From the NCBI RefSeq assembly GCF_002154335.2, contig NZ_MTPX02000075.1:62001-126000 (forward strand): 64,000 nucleotides of DNA. Reading direction: 5' to 3'. The position numbers were made by a program, and so were the translations under genes. This DNA comes from Actinomyces ruminis (GTDB lineage Bacteria > Actinomycetota > Actinomycetes > Actinomycetales > Actinomycetaceae). Position 1 is the first letter of the stretch; every line of letters starts with the position of its first letter. The notes under the pieces are model-generated. The model had not been told where the DNA came from, ran no database searches, and saw only the letters and a list, made by a program, of their open reading frames with translations. Below, piece after piece: positions 49,456-59,949 of this stretch.

Positions 49456-50793
49456 ATGCGCAGCGACACCCGTGTCCGCCTCGACACCGTCGAAGACGCC
49501 CTGGGCGCGCTCGGCGAGGGCCGCATGGTAATCGTCGTCGACGACGAGAGCCGGGAGAACGAGGGAGACCTCATCTTCCCGGCACGCACGGCCACGACCG
49601 AACAGCTGGCCTTCGCGATCCGTCATTCGACGGGCATCATCTGCGCGCCGACGACGGCGCAGGAGCTCGATCGCCTGGGCATCCCCATGATGACCGAACA
49701 CAACACCGATCCCAAGCGAACGGCCTTCACGCTGAGCGCCGATGCTCGCAACGGGATCACTACCGGCGTGAGCGCGGCCGACCGGGCGCGCACCATTCGC
49801 GTCCTGGCGGACCCTGACTCCGTACCGGCCGACCTCGCCCACCCCGGTCACGTCTTCCCCCTGCGCGCATGCGAGGGCGGGATCCTCGCGCGCCGCGGAC
49901 ACACGGAGGCCGCCGTCGATCTCATGCGCCTGTCGGGTCAGCGGCCGGTCGGCGTTCTCGTCGAAGTAGTCAACGACGACGGCACCATGGCGCGCCGCCA
50001 CCAGCTGCGGGACTTCGCCGATGCGCACTCCCTGCCCATGATCTCGATCGGCGATCTGGAGCGCTACCGGTGGCTGCATGAGGAGCTCGTCGAGGAGGTC
50101 GTCACGACTCACCTGCCCACCGCCCTTGGGGAGTTCCAGGCTCACGCCCTGCGCAGCAGGGTCGACGGCGCCGAGTACCTCGCGCTCGTATGCGGCAGTC
50201 TCGCGGATGGTGAGGACGTCCTCACCCGGGTGCACTCGGCGTGCCTGACCGGCGACGTCCTGTCCTCCCTGCGCTGCGACTGCGGGCCTCAGCTGCACGC
50301 CGCCATGGAGGCGATCAGCACCCGTGGGCGCGGGGTCCTCGTCTACGCCTCCGACCATGAGGGGCGCGGCATCGGGCTCATCGACAAGCTGCGCGCCTAC
50401 GCCCTCCAGGAGGGGGGAATGGACACCCTCGACGCCAATGTCGCGCTGGGACTGCCCGCGGATGCGCGCAGCTACGCCACCGCCGCCCAGGTGCTGCGGT
50501 TCCTCGGCGTGCGCTCGGTCGAACTCATGACGAACAACCCGGACAAGGTCACCGGCCTGGAGCGTTACGGGGTGCGCGTTTCGTCCCGGCGGGCGACACC
50601 GACCTTCGCCAACGGGGAGAACCTCACCTACCTGCGCACCAAGCGCGACCGCATGGGGCACCTGCTCGCGGGTCTCGAGCCCGGCGATATGCCGCCCCCT
50701 GCGGCGGCGCTCCGCCCCGAGGCGGCCCGCGCCGGCGGCCTGCCGACGCACACCGACCCCAACAGCCACGAGCACGAAGGAGCAGCACAATGA
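49456..50793 (+). CDS. ribBA: Bifunctional DHBP synthase / GTP cyclohydrolase II
   Basis: Residues 1 to about 210 are DHBP synthase (VVDDESRENEGDLIFPA, PGHVFPLRACEGGILARRGHTEAAVDL). Residues about 215-420 are GTP cyclohydrolase II, with the zinc site DVLSSLRCDCGPQL and YASDHEGRGIGLIDKLRAYALQ. It performs both first committed steps, from GTP and from ribulose 5-phosphate. Its end overlaps ribH (ATGA). Confidence 0.95.
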   Translation: MRSDTRVRLDTVEDALGALGEGRMVIVVDDESRENEGDLIFPARTATTEQLAFAIRHSTGIICAPTTAQELDRLGIPMMTEHNTDPKRTAFTLSADARNGITTGVSAADRARTIRVLADPDSVPADLAHPGHVFPLRACEGGILARRGHTEAAVDLMRLSGQRPVGVLVEVVNDDGTMARRHQLRDFADAHSLPMISIGDLERYRWLHEELVEEVVTTHLPTALGEFQAHALRSRVDGAEYLALVCGSLADGEDVLTRVHSACLTGDVLSSLRCDCGPQLHAAMEAISTRGRGVLVYASDHEGRGIGLIDKLRAYALQEGGMDTLDANVALGLPADARSYATAAQVLRFLGVRSVELMTNNPDKVTGLERYGVRVSSRRATPTFANGENLTYLRTKRDRMGHLLAGLEPGDMPPPAAALRPEAARAGGLPTHTDPNSHEHEGAAQ

Positions 50794-51266
50794 GCGGAAC
50801 CGGGGCACCGGAGCAGAGCGCGCCGCAAGCGCGAGGCATGCGGGTGACGGTCGTTGCCGCGCAGTGGCACGAGCAGGTCATGGCCGGCCTGCTCGCCGGA
50901 GCACTGCGCGCCATCGAGGACGCCGGGGCGAGGGCGCGCGTCGTGCGGGCGGTCGGCTCCTTCGAGCTGCCGATCCTCGCCGCTGCCGCCGCCCGGGGCG
51001 GGGCCGATGCCGTGGTCGCGCTGGGCGTCGTCATCCGCGGCGGCACTCCCCACTTCGACTACGTGTGCCGGGCCGCCACCGACGGGCTGAGCCGGGTCGC
51101 CCTCGACACGGGGGTGCCAGTGGGTTTCGGCCTGCTCACCTGCGACAACGAGGCCCAGGCGCTCGCCCGCTGCGGTGGCCCCGGCGCCGACGAGGACAAG
51201 GGCTACGAGGCGGCGTGCGCGGCCATGAGCACGGCAATCACGCTGGCCGCCATCGCGCGAAGCTGA
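50790..51266 (+). CDS. ribH: 6,7-dimethyl-8-ribityllumazine synthase
   Basis: The 158-residue protein has VGSFELPILAAAAA, the phosphate-binding VALGVVIRGGTPHFDYVC (with the general-base His) and VPVGFGLLTCDNEAQA, the lumazine-synthase signatures. It assembles into hollow icosahedral or pentameric complexes and supplies RibE. It ends the operon and is convergent with holA. Confidence 0.95.
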   Translation: MSGTGAPEQSAPQARGMRVTVVAAQWHEQVMAGLLAGALRAIEDAGARARVVRAVGSFELPILAAAAARGGADAVVALGVVIRGGTPHFDYVCRAATDGLSRVALDTGVPVGFGLLTCDNEAQALARCGGPGADEDKGYEAACAAMSTAITLAAIARS

Positions 51267-51315
51267 GTTCCGGGCAGCCCGCACCGACCCCCACGCCCCG
51301 GGAGCGGGCCCAAGC

Positions 51316-52358
51316 CTAGGAGGACTGCTTGGGCAATCGCCCGCGGCGGGCGTCGCAAATGGTGATCACCGCGCGCTCGACGGCGTATACGGGGTCGCGC
51401 GCGGCGCCCTTGACCTCGGCGTCGGCGCGGGCCACCGCCTGGATCGCCACGGCCAGGGCGTCGTCGGACCAGCCGGACAACTCGCGGCGGGCGCGCTCGG
51501 CCTGCCATGGCGCCATGCCCAGGTCGCGGGCGGTCAGTCCCCTGCGGCCGCCCATGGCGGCGACCCGGGCCAGTTGGCGGATCTTCATGGCCAGGGCGGC
51601 GACGATAGGCACCGGGTCGGTGCCGGTGGCGAGCGCATGCCGCAGGGCGGTGACGGCCTTGGCGACGTTCCCGGCCGCGGCGGCGTCCGCGACGGTGAAA
51701 CCGGTGGCCTCGAAGCGACCCGCGTAGTAGGTGTTGACGGTGCCGACGGTGATGGTGCCCTGGGTATCGGCGATGAGCTGCTCGGCGGCGGAGCACAGCT
51801 CCCGCAGGTCGGTTCCCAGCGCGTCTACGAGCGCGCCGACGGCGTCGGGCTCCATGCGGCGTCCGGCCCTGCGCACGTCTGCGGCGACCAGGGCGCCTTG
51901 TCCTTGGGGGACTTAACGGCCTGGATGGTGCACACCGGGTAGGGGGACTTGGCGAGCGCGTCCAGGAGCCGCTTGCCGCGCTGTCCCCCGTTGTGCCGCA
52001 GGATGACGGCTACGTCCGGGGCAGGCGCGGCGACGTAGGCGAGCAGGTCGGTCAGCAGCGCGTCGGTCATCTGCTCCAGGGCGGGAATGAGCACGAGCTT
52101 GGGCTCGCCGAACAGGGACGGGGACACCAGCGTGTCCAGCTGATGCGACTCGTAGGTTGCAGCCTCGATGGTGGTGACTTCGGTGGCCGGATCCTGCTGA
52201 CGCGCCTGGGCCAAGAGCCGGGAAACGGCCCGGTCGGCGAGCAGCTCCTCCCCCGCCCGGATCAGTACGATCGGAGCGAGATTCACCTCGTCCCAGGCGG
52301 GTCCGGCGGGGGCGCGCCGGGCGCCGCGGGCGCCGCGGGCGGGTCGGGAGGTTGCCAT
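51316..52358 (-). CDS. holA: DNA polymerase III delta subunit, one frameshift
   Basis: The ATG at 52358 lies three bases after the comEC stop. The N-terminal half shows LAPIVLIRAGEELLADRAV, the delta-subunit opening, and VILRHNGGQRGKRLLDAL. Frame is lost near 51895 (GGCGCCCTG for GGCGGCCCTG). The C-terminal half (ALVDALGTDLRELCSAAEQL, TVNTYYAGRFEATGFTVADA) matches HolA. It opens the sliding clamp within the clamp loader. The gene is essential in bacteria, so the shift is probably a sequence error. The comEA-comEC-holA order is conserved in actinobacteria. Confidence 0.92.
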
Positions 52359-52361
52359 GGC

Positions 52362-54085
52362 TCATAGCCTGCCACGCCCGGGCGGGCGGCGCCGACGACG
52401 CCAGTACAGCAGACCGATGACCGCCGCCTCGCCGGCCGCCAGGAGCAGTGCCCCACCCAGCTGTCCCGGCCAGGCAAGCGCCGCGCCCGGAAGGCGGGCG
52501 AAGGCGCGGGCCACCAGCGCCAGCCAGGCGCACGACGCCGTCGCTGGCCAGGCAATGACGGCCGCAGCCTGCGGCCACAGCGGCGCCACCAGGGTGGCGA
52601 GGATGCCGCAGACGGTGGCCACAGGCACGGGCGGAGCCGCAACCACGTTAGCCGCTACCGACCAGATTCCGACTACCGGTTGCAGCAGCACCAGCACCGG
52701 GGCGCAGGCCAGCTGGGCGACCAGTGGCAGGGCCACCCCCGCGGCAAGCGGGCGGGGCAGGCGCCGGGACAGCGCGGCGGTCAGCGGGGCGGCGCCGAGC
52801 AGGATGCCGGCGGTGGCCAGCACGGACAAGGCGAAGCCGTAGTCGCGGGACTGCCAGGGGTCGAGAAGCAGCAAGACGATCACGCCTACGCATAGGGCGG
52901 GCAGGGACGCGGAGCGTCTTCCCGCGGCCACGCCCAGTAGCATAACCGCGCCCATGGCGGCGGCCCGCAGCACGGACCCGTCCGGGCGCACCAGTACCAC
53001 GAGCCCGGCCAGGATCAGGCACCGACGCCGGCACGCGCCCACCGGGGCAGGACGCCCAGCCCGGCCAGGACCAGGCCCATGATTATGGCGACGTGCTCCC
53101 CGGAGACCGCCGTCAAGTGAGTCATGGATACGGTGCGCATGTCCTCGCGCACCTGGGTGGGCAGGGCGTGGTCGTCGCCGAGAGCGACGCCGGGGACGAG
53201 AGCGCGGGCTCCGGTCGGCCAGGTCATCCGGGTCCCGCCCCGGGAGCCCGCCGTGGTGGGCTCCGGCCCGACGGCGGCTATGAGCCCGTCACGTAAGGAG
53301 GCAACGGTGCCGAGCACTCCGGTGGCGGGGCCGATCACGTCCACGGCGGCGTTGGCGCCGATGATGGCAGCCTCAGCACTGCCGGGGTCCGCGGGGCGCA
53401 ACCGCGCCTGCACGCGCACGGGCGTTCCCATGGGGATCTCCAGCCAGTCCGCGTCGCCCAGCACGGTCGCGGACAGGCGCGAGGGGACGCCGTCGACGGT
53501 GTCCACGGCAACGGCGGTCAGGACGGTCGTCCAGCGTGCGGATGCGGTGGCGCGCGGCGTGCGAGTGACGGTGCCGGTCAAAGTGACGATGCGCTCCTGC
53601 GCAGCGGCGCGGGTGAGCGGATCACGATCACGGGCCCAGGAGCCGGCCGCAGTGGCCGTGAGCACCGCTGCCGCAGCCAACGCCAGGACCAGCAGCGAAG
53701 CCGCCACCGATCCGATCGCGGAGCCATCGGGAACGTCCGCGCCGGGCCGGGGGTCGCGGCGGTGACGGGGCGGGCGGAAGCGGGCAGCGGCTATGGCCAG
53801 TGGGATCGCCGCTGCCGCGGCGCCGACCGCGCCCAGGGTCGGAGGAAGCCAGGGGCGTTCTCCGTGAAGACCGACCGCCCAGAAGGCGGCCGCCCAGGCG
53901 CCGACTGCGGCCGGGGCCAGGCGCAGATCCAGCGGTGGCGGGGCGCTCTCACTTACTGCGTGACGGGCACGACGGCGCGGGGACAGGCGGCGCAGGGTGG
54001 CGGTGTCGTCCCAGGGGGCAGTCGTGCTGCGGTACTGGCGGTACCGGCGCGGACCGGAGGGCGTGGCGCTGCCGTTGGGCGTCAT
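52362..54085 (-). CDS. comEC: ComEC-type DNA uptake channel, one frameshift
   Basis: The N-terminal half has about three membrane helices and a DUF4131-type soluble domain (ERIVTLTGTVTRTPRA). The competence domain follows: PGVALGDDHALPTQVREDM, MTHLTAVSGEHVAIIMGL. Frame is lost near 53020 and resumes LILAGLVVLVRPDGSVLRAAAMG, then LLLLDPWQSRDYGFALSVLATAGILL, a ComEC hallmark. It ends after the membrane part, without the C-terminal metallo-beta-lactamase domain present in some ComECs. It imports single-stranded DNA across the cytoplasmic membrane. Its ATG overlaps the comEA stop (ATGA). Confidence 0.9.
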
Positions 54086-54858
54086 ACGGTTGCCTCGTCC
54101 CGGAGGGACTCGAGCTTGGCCGCACCGATGCCGGAAACGGCCGTCAAGTCCTCGATGGAGGAGAAGGGGCCGTGCTCGGTGCGGTAGTCGACGATACGCT
54201 GTGCCAGCGTGGGCCCGATGCCCGTCAGTCCCTCCAGCTCGGCGGCGGTGGCGGTGTTGATGTTGATATGGCCATCGGTGGAGATTCCGGTCCCGCCGCT
54301 GCCCGCGGCGGTACTCGCACCCGCCGGCTCCGTACCATCGTCCGGGTTCCAGCTGGAGGCGTCCTCCCCCTGGTGTGGCACGCGCACCTGTTCGCCGTCG
54401 GACAGGACGCGGGCGAGGTTTAGCTGGTCGGTGTCCGCGTCGGGTAGGGCGCCGCCAGCGGCGGTGATGGCGTCGACAACGCGCGCCCCCGCCGGCAGCA
54501 CCACCACGCCGGGGCTGGTGACGGCGCCGGCGACGTGCACCACCACCTCCCCGTCCGCCTCACCGGTGGGCGCGGCGGTCCCCAGCGGGTCGGGGACCGA
54601 CACCGTCGCGGGGGGCAGGCGAAGCCGTGCCGGCGTCGGTGCCGCTGGCCTGGGGCGTGGGCGCGACCAGCACGGTGCGCAGGGCGAGGGCAAGTGCCAG
54701 TGTCACCAGGCGACGCCGATGGTGATGGCGGCCCTGGGGGCGAGAGCGAGTCGGCGCGGGCGTCGCACCGGCTCGATCGGATCGGTGGAACAGGCGATGC
54801 GGACGAAGTCCGCCAGGGGGCGCTTGCCCACCCGCTCCGCCACCCGTTTGCCACTCAT
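54082..54858 (-). CDS. comEA: ComEA-type DNA-binding protein, about two frameshifts
   Basis: From the ATG at 54858 the peptide reads MSGKRVAERVGKRPLADFV. Frame is lost near 54710 and resumes around LALALALRTVLVAP (the single membrane helix), then changes again near 54625. The main frame has a SLBB domain (VVVHVAGAVTSPGVVVLPAG) and a C-terminal helix-hairpin-helix pair (ININTATAAELEGLTGIGP, AVSGIGAAKLESLRD). ComEA binds DNA outside the membrane and passes it to ComEC, the next gene. Confidence 0.88.
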
Positions 54859-54961
54859 ACGCCGACGGTAGGGCGAACGGGGCCGGCCCGTCTCGGGGCC
54901 TGTGGACGGTGTCGGCGGCGGGTGCGGCGAACGGTGCCTGTGGACGGCGGCGGGCCGTGGC

Positions 54962-55794
54962 CTAGCGCGGCGGGTCCAGGTGTGGGGCGACGACGATGCC
55001 CAGGGCGCCCGGTCCCAGATGGACGCGGCTGGCCGGGTCGGCAGGCGAACGCATGATGGACTCGACGACGGCTCCGGCCTCCACCATGGCGTCGGCCAGG
55101 TCGTTCTCCAGGGCGCGCCCGTCGGCCGGGTCGTCGCCGTAGTGCACGGCCAGTCGTACGGGTGCGGCGGGTGGTCGCGGGCCGGTCAGGGCGGTTCCGC
55201 CGGCCGCGCGCACCGCCTGCGCAATCAGGTGTCGGCGGGCGCGAGCGGCCCCGCGTACCATCTCGACGACGCCGATTCCCTCCGGTCCGGTGGTCAGGAT
55301 GGGACGTACGCCCAGGCTCCGCCGGCGAAGGCGGTGGCCCGGTCGATCCTGCCGCCGCGGCGCAGGTGGGACAGGTCTTGGACCAGAAAGAACAGGCGGG
55401 AGCGCGCTACGGACTCGCGGGCGCGGGCAGCGCCGCGGCGGACGTCGTCGGCCTCGGCGGCGGCCAGGGCGGCCAGTCCCAGGGCCCCGCCGGAGGCCCC
55501 GGAGTCCAGCACCGTGACCGTCCCCCCTTGAGCGGCCAGTTCGCGCGCCGCCAGCCGGGCGTTTTCTACCGTGCCCGACAGGGAGGCGGTGACGTGCAGC
55601 GCGAGCACCTCGTCGCCGTGCTGCGCGGCCAGACGGTAGGCGTCGGTGAGTTCGGCGACCGACGGGCGCGCCGTCGTCGTCGGCGCGTCATCATCCGCGT
55701 CTACGGTGTGCAGGGGGACGACGACGATGCCGTGCGCCTCCGCGAGCGCGGGGGGCAGGCAGGCTGCCGAGTCGGTGACCACCGTGAGCGACAT
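54962..55794 (-). CDS. DegV family fatty-acid-binding protein, one frameshift
   Basis: The protein starts MSLTVVTDSAACLPP, the DegV opening, and has HVTASLSGTVENARLAA, TVLDSGASGGALGLAAL and LSHLRRGGRIDRATAFAG. Frame is lost near 55315 (GGCGGAGCC for GGCCGGAGCC) and resumes SLGVRPILTTGPEGIGVVEM to the end. DegV (FakB-like) proteins bind a single fatty acid and pass it to a kinase. ATG 55794 is chosen by homology-like length; an in-frame GTG at 55824 is less likely. The gene lies 100 bp downstream of the comEA promoter region on the same strand. Confidence 0.92.
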
Positions 55795-55857
55795 GCTCGA
55801 AGCGTATGCCCCCGGCGCCGACACCCCGGTGACCGGCGGAGGCCGCTGCTGCGCGTG

Positions 55858-56271
55858 TCAGGTCCGGAGCGGCCTGGCCGCAGCGAGGGCGAGCGCGCTC
55901 AGGCCCGAGAGATCATCGAGTCGATGCCACTGGCAGCCGCCGGTGTCGGACGACGCCGGGACCAGCGGCGGCAGCTCGTCCGCCAGCGCTACATCCGCCA
56001 CCACCCCGTAGTGGTGGAAGTCAATCGGGTTGCCGCGTGAGTCCTCGGTCACGTGCACTTCCACGCGTCGCAGTCCCTTCGCCGTGAAGGACGAGACCCC
56101 CAGTTCTTCAGTCAGCTCACGCAACAGCGTCTCCTCCCAGTACTCGCCCGGCTCAGGTCTTCCGCCCGGCAGGTCCAATAGCCCCGTGTAAGGTCCGCGC
56201 GTCTTGCGGACACAGAGCATGCGAGCGTCCTCGACAATGCGGGCGTAGACACCGAAGTGACATTGACTCAT
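55858..56271 (-). CDS. Nudix hydrolase
   Basis: The Nudix box is complete: GGRPEPGEYWEETLLRELTEELGV matches Gx5Ex7REUxEExGU, with residues at about 37-60 from the chosen start. The chosen start gives MSQCHFGVYARIVEDARML; in-frame ATGs nine and more bases upstream also exist. At about 137 residues it is a small, general NUDIX enzyme that probably hydrolyses nucleoside diphosphate derivatives. It is divergent from the HerA-like gene. Confidence 0.9.
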   Translation of the reverse strand: MSQCHFGVYARIVEDARMLCVRKTRGPYTGLLDLPGGRPEPGEYWEETLLRELTEELGVSSFTAKGLRRVEVHVTEDSRGNPIDFHHYGVVADVALADELPPLVPASSDTGGCQWHRLDDLSGLSALALAAARPLRT

Positions 56272-56342
56272 GCCAACCATCGTGTCATGCGCGGCAGCAA
56301 CCGACCTCGCATCGATAACACACGGCCGCATACGATGCGGGC

Positions 56343-58336
56343 ATGACGAGCAACACACCGGACCCCGCCGAGATCGCCCGCCTCAAGGCCGAGGCGGCAC
56401 AGGCGGCCGCGGAGGCCGCCGCGGCGAAGGCGGCCGCCGCCCAGGCCGCTCTGGAGGCGGCGCTGGCCGCCCAGACCGGCGCCGAGTCCTCACCTCCAAT
56501 GGCGGACGCTCCGACTCAGCCGCAGGAGTCATCGTCCAGTGCGGCGGAACCGCCTGTCACGGAGCCGCCGGCTCCCGATGCACCGGCGCCGCCGGATGCC
56601 CCGGCAACGGAATCGGAAGCCGTATCCGCGCACGCCGCCCGCGTGCGCGACGGCTACGCCTTCTCCGGCCCCGTGCTGCCCGTGGGCACCTACCTGGACT
56701 ACCCGACCGATGACCGTCCAGATTCGAAAGAGATGGCACCGGAGCCAGCCCCGGTGCCCGGCGTGCGTGTGGGGATTCCGCTCGGGTTGCTCAACCGTCA
56801 CGCCCTGGTTGCCGGCGCCACCGGCACGGGCAAGACCCGCACGCTCCAGCTGCTCGCGGAGGGGCTGTCCGCCGCCGGCGTGCCGGTGTTCCTGTCCGAT
56901 GTCAAAGGGGACCTGACGGGACTGGCGGAGGCCGGCGTCACCTCCGACAAGCTTGCGGCGCGCAACGCCTCCACCGGCCAGGCCTGGGAGGGGCGGTCCT
57001 TCCCGCTGGAGCTTTTCACGCTCGGAGACGCGGGCACCGCTGCCGACCATCCCGCCGACGCCTCGGCCGTGGCGGGCGTTCCGATCCGCACCACGGTGAC
57101 GGCCTTCGGACCGGTGCTGCTCTCCCGCGTCCTGGGCCTGAACGACACTCAGACCTCCGCATTGGAGCTCGTCTTCCACTGGCAGATGCTCAGGGGCTGG
57201 CGCTGATCGACCTCAAGGACCTGCGCAGCGTGGTCGACTATCTGACCGCCACGGAGCAGGGCAAGCAGGGGCTGCGGGGCATCGGCGGGGTCTCCGCCGC
57301 GACGGCCGGGGTGATCCTGCGGCAGGTCTCCGCCCTGGAGGCCGCAGGGGGGTCGGTCTTCTTCGGAGAGCCGGCCCTGGATGTGCGCGACCTGCTGCGC
57401 ACCGCCGCCGACGGGCGGGGCATAATCTCCTCCCTGGAACTGGCGGACATCCAGTCTCAGGGGCGGTTGTTCTCCACCTTCCTGATGTGGCTGCTGGGCG
57501 AGCTGTTCGAGGTGCTGCCGGAGGTCGGTGACCCGGACCAGCCGAAGCTGGTGTTCTTCTTCGACGAGGCGCACCTGCTGTTCGACGGCGCGTCCAGCGC
57601 CTTCCTGGAGGCGGTCACCCGCACTGTGCGGCTCATCCGCTCCAAGGGCGTCGGGATCGTGTTCATCACCCAGTCCCCCACGGATGTGCCCGAGGCCGTG
57701 CTGGCCCAGTTGGGCAGCCGTATTCAGCACGCACTGCGCGCGCACACGCCGGCCGACGCCGCCAAGCTGAAGCAGGCCGTGGCCACCTTCCCGGTCTCGC
57801 CACTGGATCTGACTCGAGTACTAACCAGTCTGGGCACCGGACAGGCGGTGGTGTCGGTACTGGACGAGAAGGGGCGGCCGGCGCCGGTCGCGCCCGTCGT
57901 CGTGGACACCCCGGCGGCGGTGATGGGTCCGGCGCAACCCGTCACCATCCAGTCGCTGCTATCCGCCTCCGCCCTCATCCCCAAGTACGCCACCGCGGTG
58001 GACAACGAGTCCGCCTACGAGCTACTGGCCAGGCGCGCCGAAGACGAGGCCGCCCGGCAGGAGGCGGCTCGCGCCCAGGCCGAGGCCAAGGCGGCAGCGG
58101 AGAAGGCCGCGCAGGAGGCCGCCAAGGCACAGGCGAAAGCCGAGGCCGCGGCCGCCAAGGAGGCGCAGCGCCGGGCGGATCGGCTGCAGCGGGAGGCAGA
58201 GAAGGCGGCCGAGCGCGAGCAGCGGGCCCGGGAACGAGCGGCCGAGCGGCGCCAGCGCGAGGTGGAGAAGCTGATCGGCAGCGCCGGCCGCCAGATCACC
58301 CGCTCCATCCTCGGCAACATCCTGCGCGGCCGCTGA
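56343..58336 (+). CDS. HerA-like/DUF853 ATPase with coiled-coil ends, one frameshift
   Basis: The N-terminal 40 residues form an Ala/Glu/Lys coiled coil, followed by a Pro/Ala/Ser-rich linker. The ATPase core has NRHALVAGATGTGKTRTLQLLAEGL (Walker A GATGTGKT) and VFLSDVKGDLTGLAEAG. Frame is lost near 57195 (one base short after FHW) and resumes ALIDLKDLRSVVDYL. Walker B-like LVFFFDEAHLLFD and IVFITQSPTDVPEAVLAQLG follow, as in DUF853 (YjgR-like) proteins. The C-terminus is a long Ala/Glu/Arg coiled coil. The function is unestablished; a DNA or envelope-associated motor is possible. Confidence 0.9.
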
Positions 58337-58379
58337 CTCTGGCACGTAATACGTCGACGCGCCTACCCCATCTGCACCA

Positions 58380-58404
58380 TCTGTACTAGTATTAGCAGTA
58401 CAGA
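58380..58404. promoter_or_regulatory. Palindromic operator for the GntR/YtrA-type regulator
   Basis: TCTGTACT (58380-58387) and AGTACAGA (58397-58404) are exact complements separated by nine bases (AGTATTAGC). The site lies 33 bases before the ATG of a YtrA-type GntR gene, where self-repression would be expected. Half sites with GTACT are like those of YtrA-family regulators. Confidence 0.65.
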
Positions 58405-58437
58405 CGGTTTGTCCTCACCCTCTTGAGAGTTCGCAGC

Positions 58438-58820
58438 ATGGACCTTGAAATCGATCCCCTATCCCCCACTCCGATCTACCAACAGATCCGTGACCGGACC
58501 GTGGAAGGAATTGCGCGCGGCGAGCTGAGATCCGGGCAGCGGCTGCCCTCCGTGCGCGCGCTCGCGTCGCATTCGCCATAAACCCCGCCACTGTCTCCAA
58601 GGCATACGATCTTCTGCGTGCCGAGGCCCTGGTCGTCACCAGCGCCAAGTCCGGCACTGTCATCGCCCCTGCCGGCGACTGGAACGAGGCCGCGACTTGG
58701 CAGTCGCGTCTGCGCACGCTGCTGGCCGAAGCTCGCGCACACGGTATGACCGAGCAGCGGATTCTCGCCGCCGCAGCCCACCAGCTCGACACGCTCTCAC
58801 CCGTGGGGAGCGAGCGGTAA
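58438..58820 (+). CDS. Short GntR-family (YtrA-type) regulator, one frameshift
   Basis: The 127-residue protein begins MDLEIDPLSPTPIYQQIRDR and has the winged-helix segment LRSGQRLPSVRALA. One base is missing near 58575, after which the recognition helix continues (FAINPATVSKAYDLLRAEALV). It ends with a short dimerisation helix, typical of YtrA-type regulators that control adjacent transporter or membrane genes. Its stop overlaps the ATG of the next gene (TAATG), so it should repress the two-gene operon through the palindrome upstream. Confidence 0.88.
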
Positions 58821-59919
58821 TGCTGGCTTACACCGTCATCATGATCTTGATGACCGTCGTGCTGGGCCTGGCGCTCTGGGCGACTCCGTCCATCTCCCGG
58901 GACACGGTTCCGCTGGGCGTTTCCGTCCCCGCAGACCGCGTCCGCGACCCGGTCGTGCGCCGCGCCATTCGCTCCTGGCACAGATGCTGCCTGGTAGGTG
59001 CCGCCGTCGCGGTGGCGGCGATTGCGCTGCTGCATTCGAGCGGCGTCTCCGCCAGCCGCCCGGGTCTACCCGGGATCGTCATGTTGGCGCAGTTGGTACA
59101 GCATTTGCGTCCTGGACGGTCGTGCGTCTGCCCATCATTGAGGTCAAACGGCAGGAGGGCTGGTACGAGGGTAAGCGGGTGCGGAAGCTGGCCACGATCG
59201 CTGCCACCGAGGAACCCGCCAACAGCGTGGCCTGGTACGTCGTCTCGGTGCTCTTGCTGTTGGTCGCCGCGGTCTTCGTACTGCTGCGCTACGACGCGCT
59301 TCCCGACCCGCTGCCGATCCATTGGGGGGCCGACGGCACCGTCGACGGCTGGGCACGGCGCAGCCCCCTGCAGGTCCTGCTGCCTGCGGTCATCGGGCTC
59401 GGGCTGATCGTCCTAGTGGCCCTGTGCGCCAGAATCATCCACCGCAGGTTGCTGCGGACCACCCCCGTCGACGGCGACCGGGGCAGGGCGCGCCGTCTCA
59501 CCACAACCCAGGCACTCCTAATCACCCGGGCGATGGGCCCTCTCGCCCTCGCCACCAGCGCATCCTTCGCCGGCATCCTGGTGCTACCACTTATGAAACC
59601 GCCGACCGCCGCGCGCTGGTGGCTGGCTGTCACGGTGGCGGTCACCTGCCTGCTAATCCTGTGGATAATCGCCGATCTGATCCGACTGTCCCGACGATTC
59701 ACGCGCAGGCTCACACCAATCGACGCCGACTCCCCCGACGACGATGCGCTCTGGCTCGGCGGGTTGTTCTACATCAACCGTGCGGACCCCTCGCTGCTGG
59801 TGCCCAAACGCGCCGGCGTCGGCGTCGATCTGAACTACGGGCACCCGGTGGGACGGGCGCTCGCAGTGTTCATCCTGATCGGCCTGATAGTCGCCATCGG
59901 CGTGTGCATCGTGGCGTGA
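58820..59919 (+). CDS. DUF1648/DUF5808 membrane protein, one frameshift
   Basis: From ATG 58820 the first helix is MLAYTVIMILMTVVLGLALW. After one shift near 59110 the protein continues with about seven helices. It carries the DUF1648 motif LPDPLPIHWGADGTVDGWA and the C-terminal DUF5808 motif GLFYINRADPSLLVPKR with GVGVDLNYGHPVGRA. SdpI-like proteins with DUF1648 give immunity to or sense cell-envelope toxins. Its coupling to a YtrA-type regulator suggests stress-inducible expression. The reaction, if any, is unknown. Confidence 0.85.
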
Positions 59920-59949
59920 CCGGGCACGCTCCCGACGGCGCCCCGCCCC

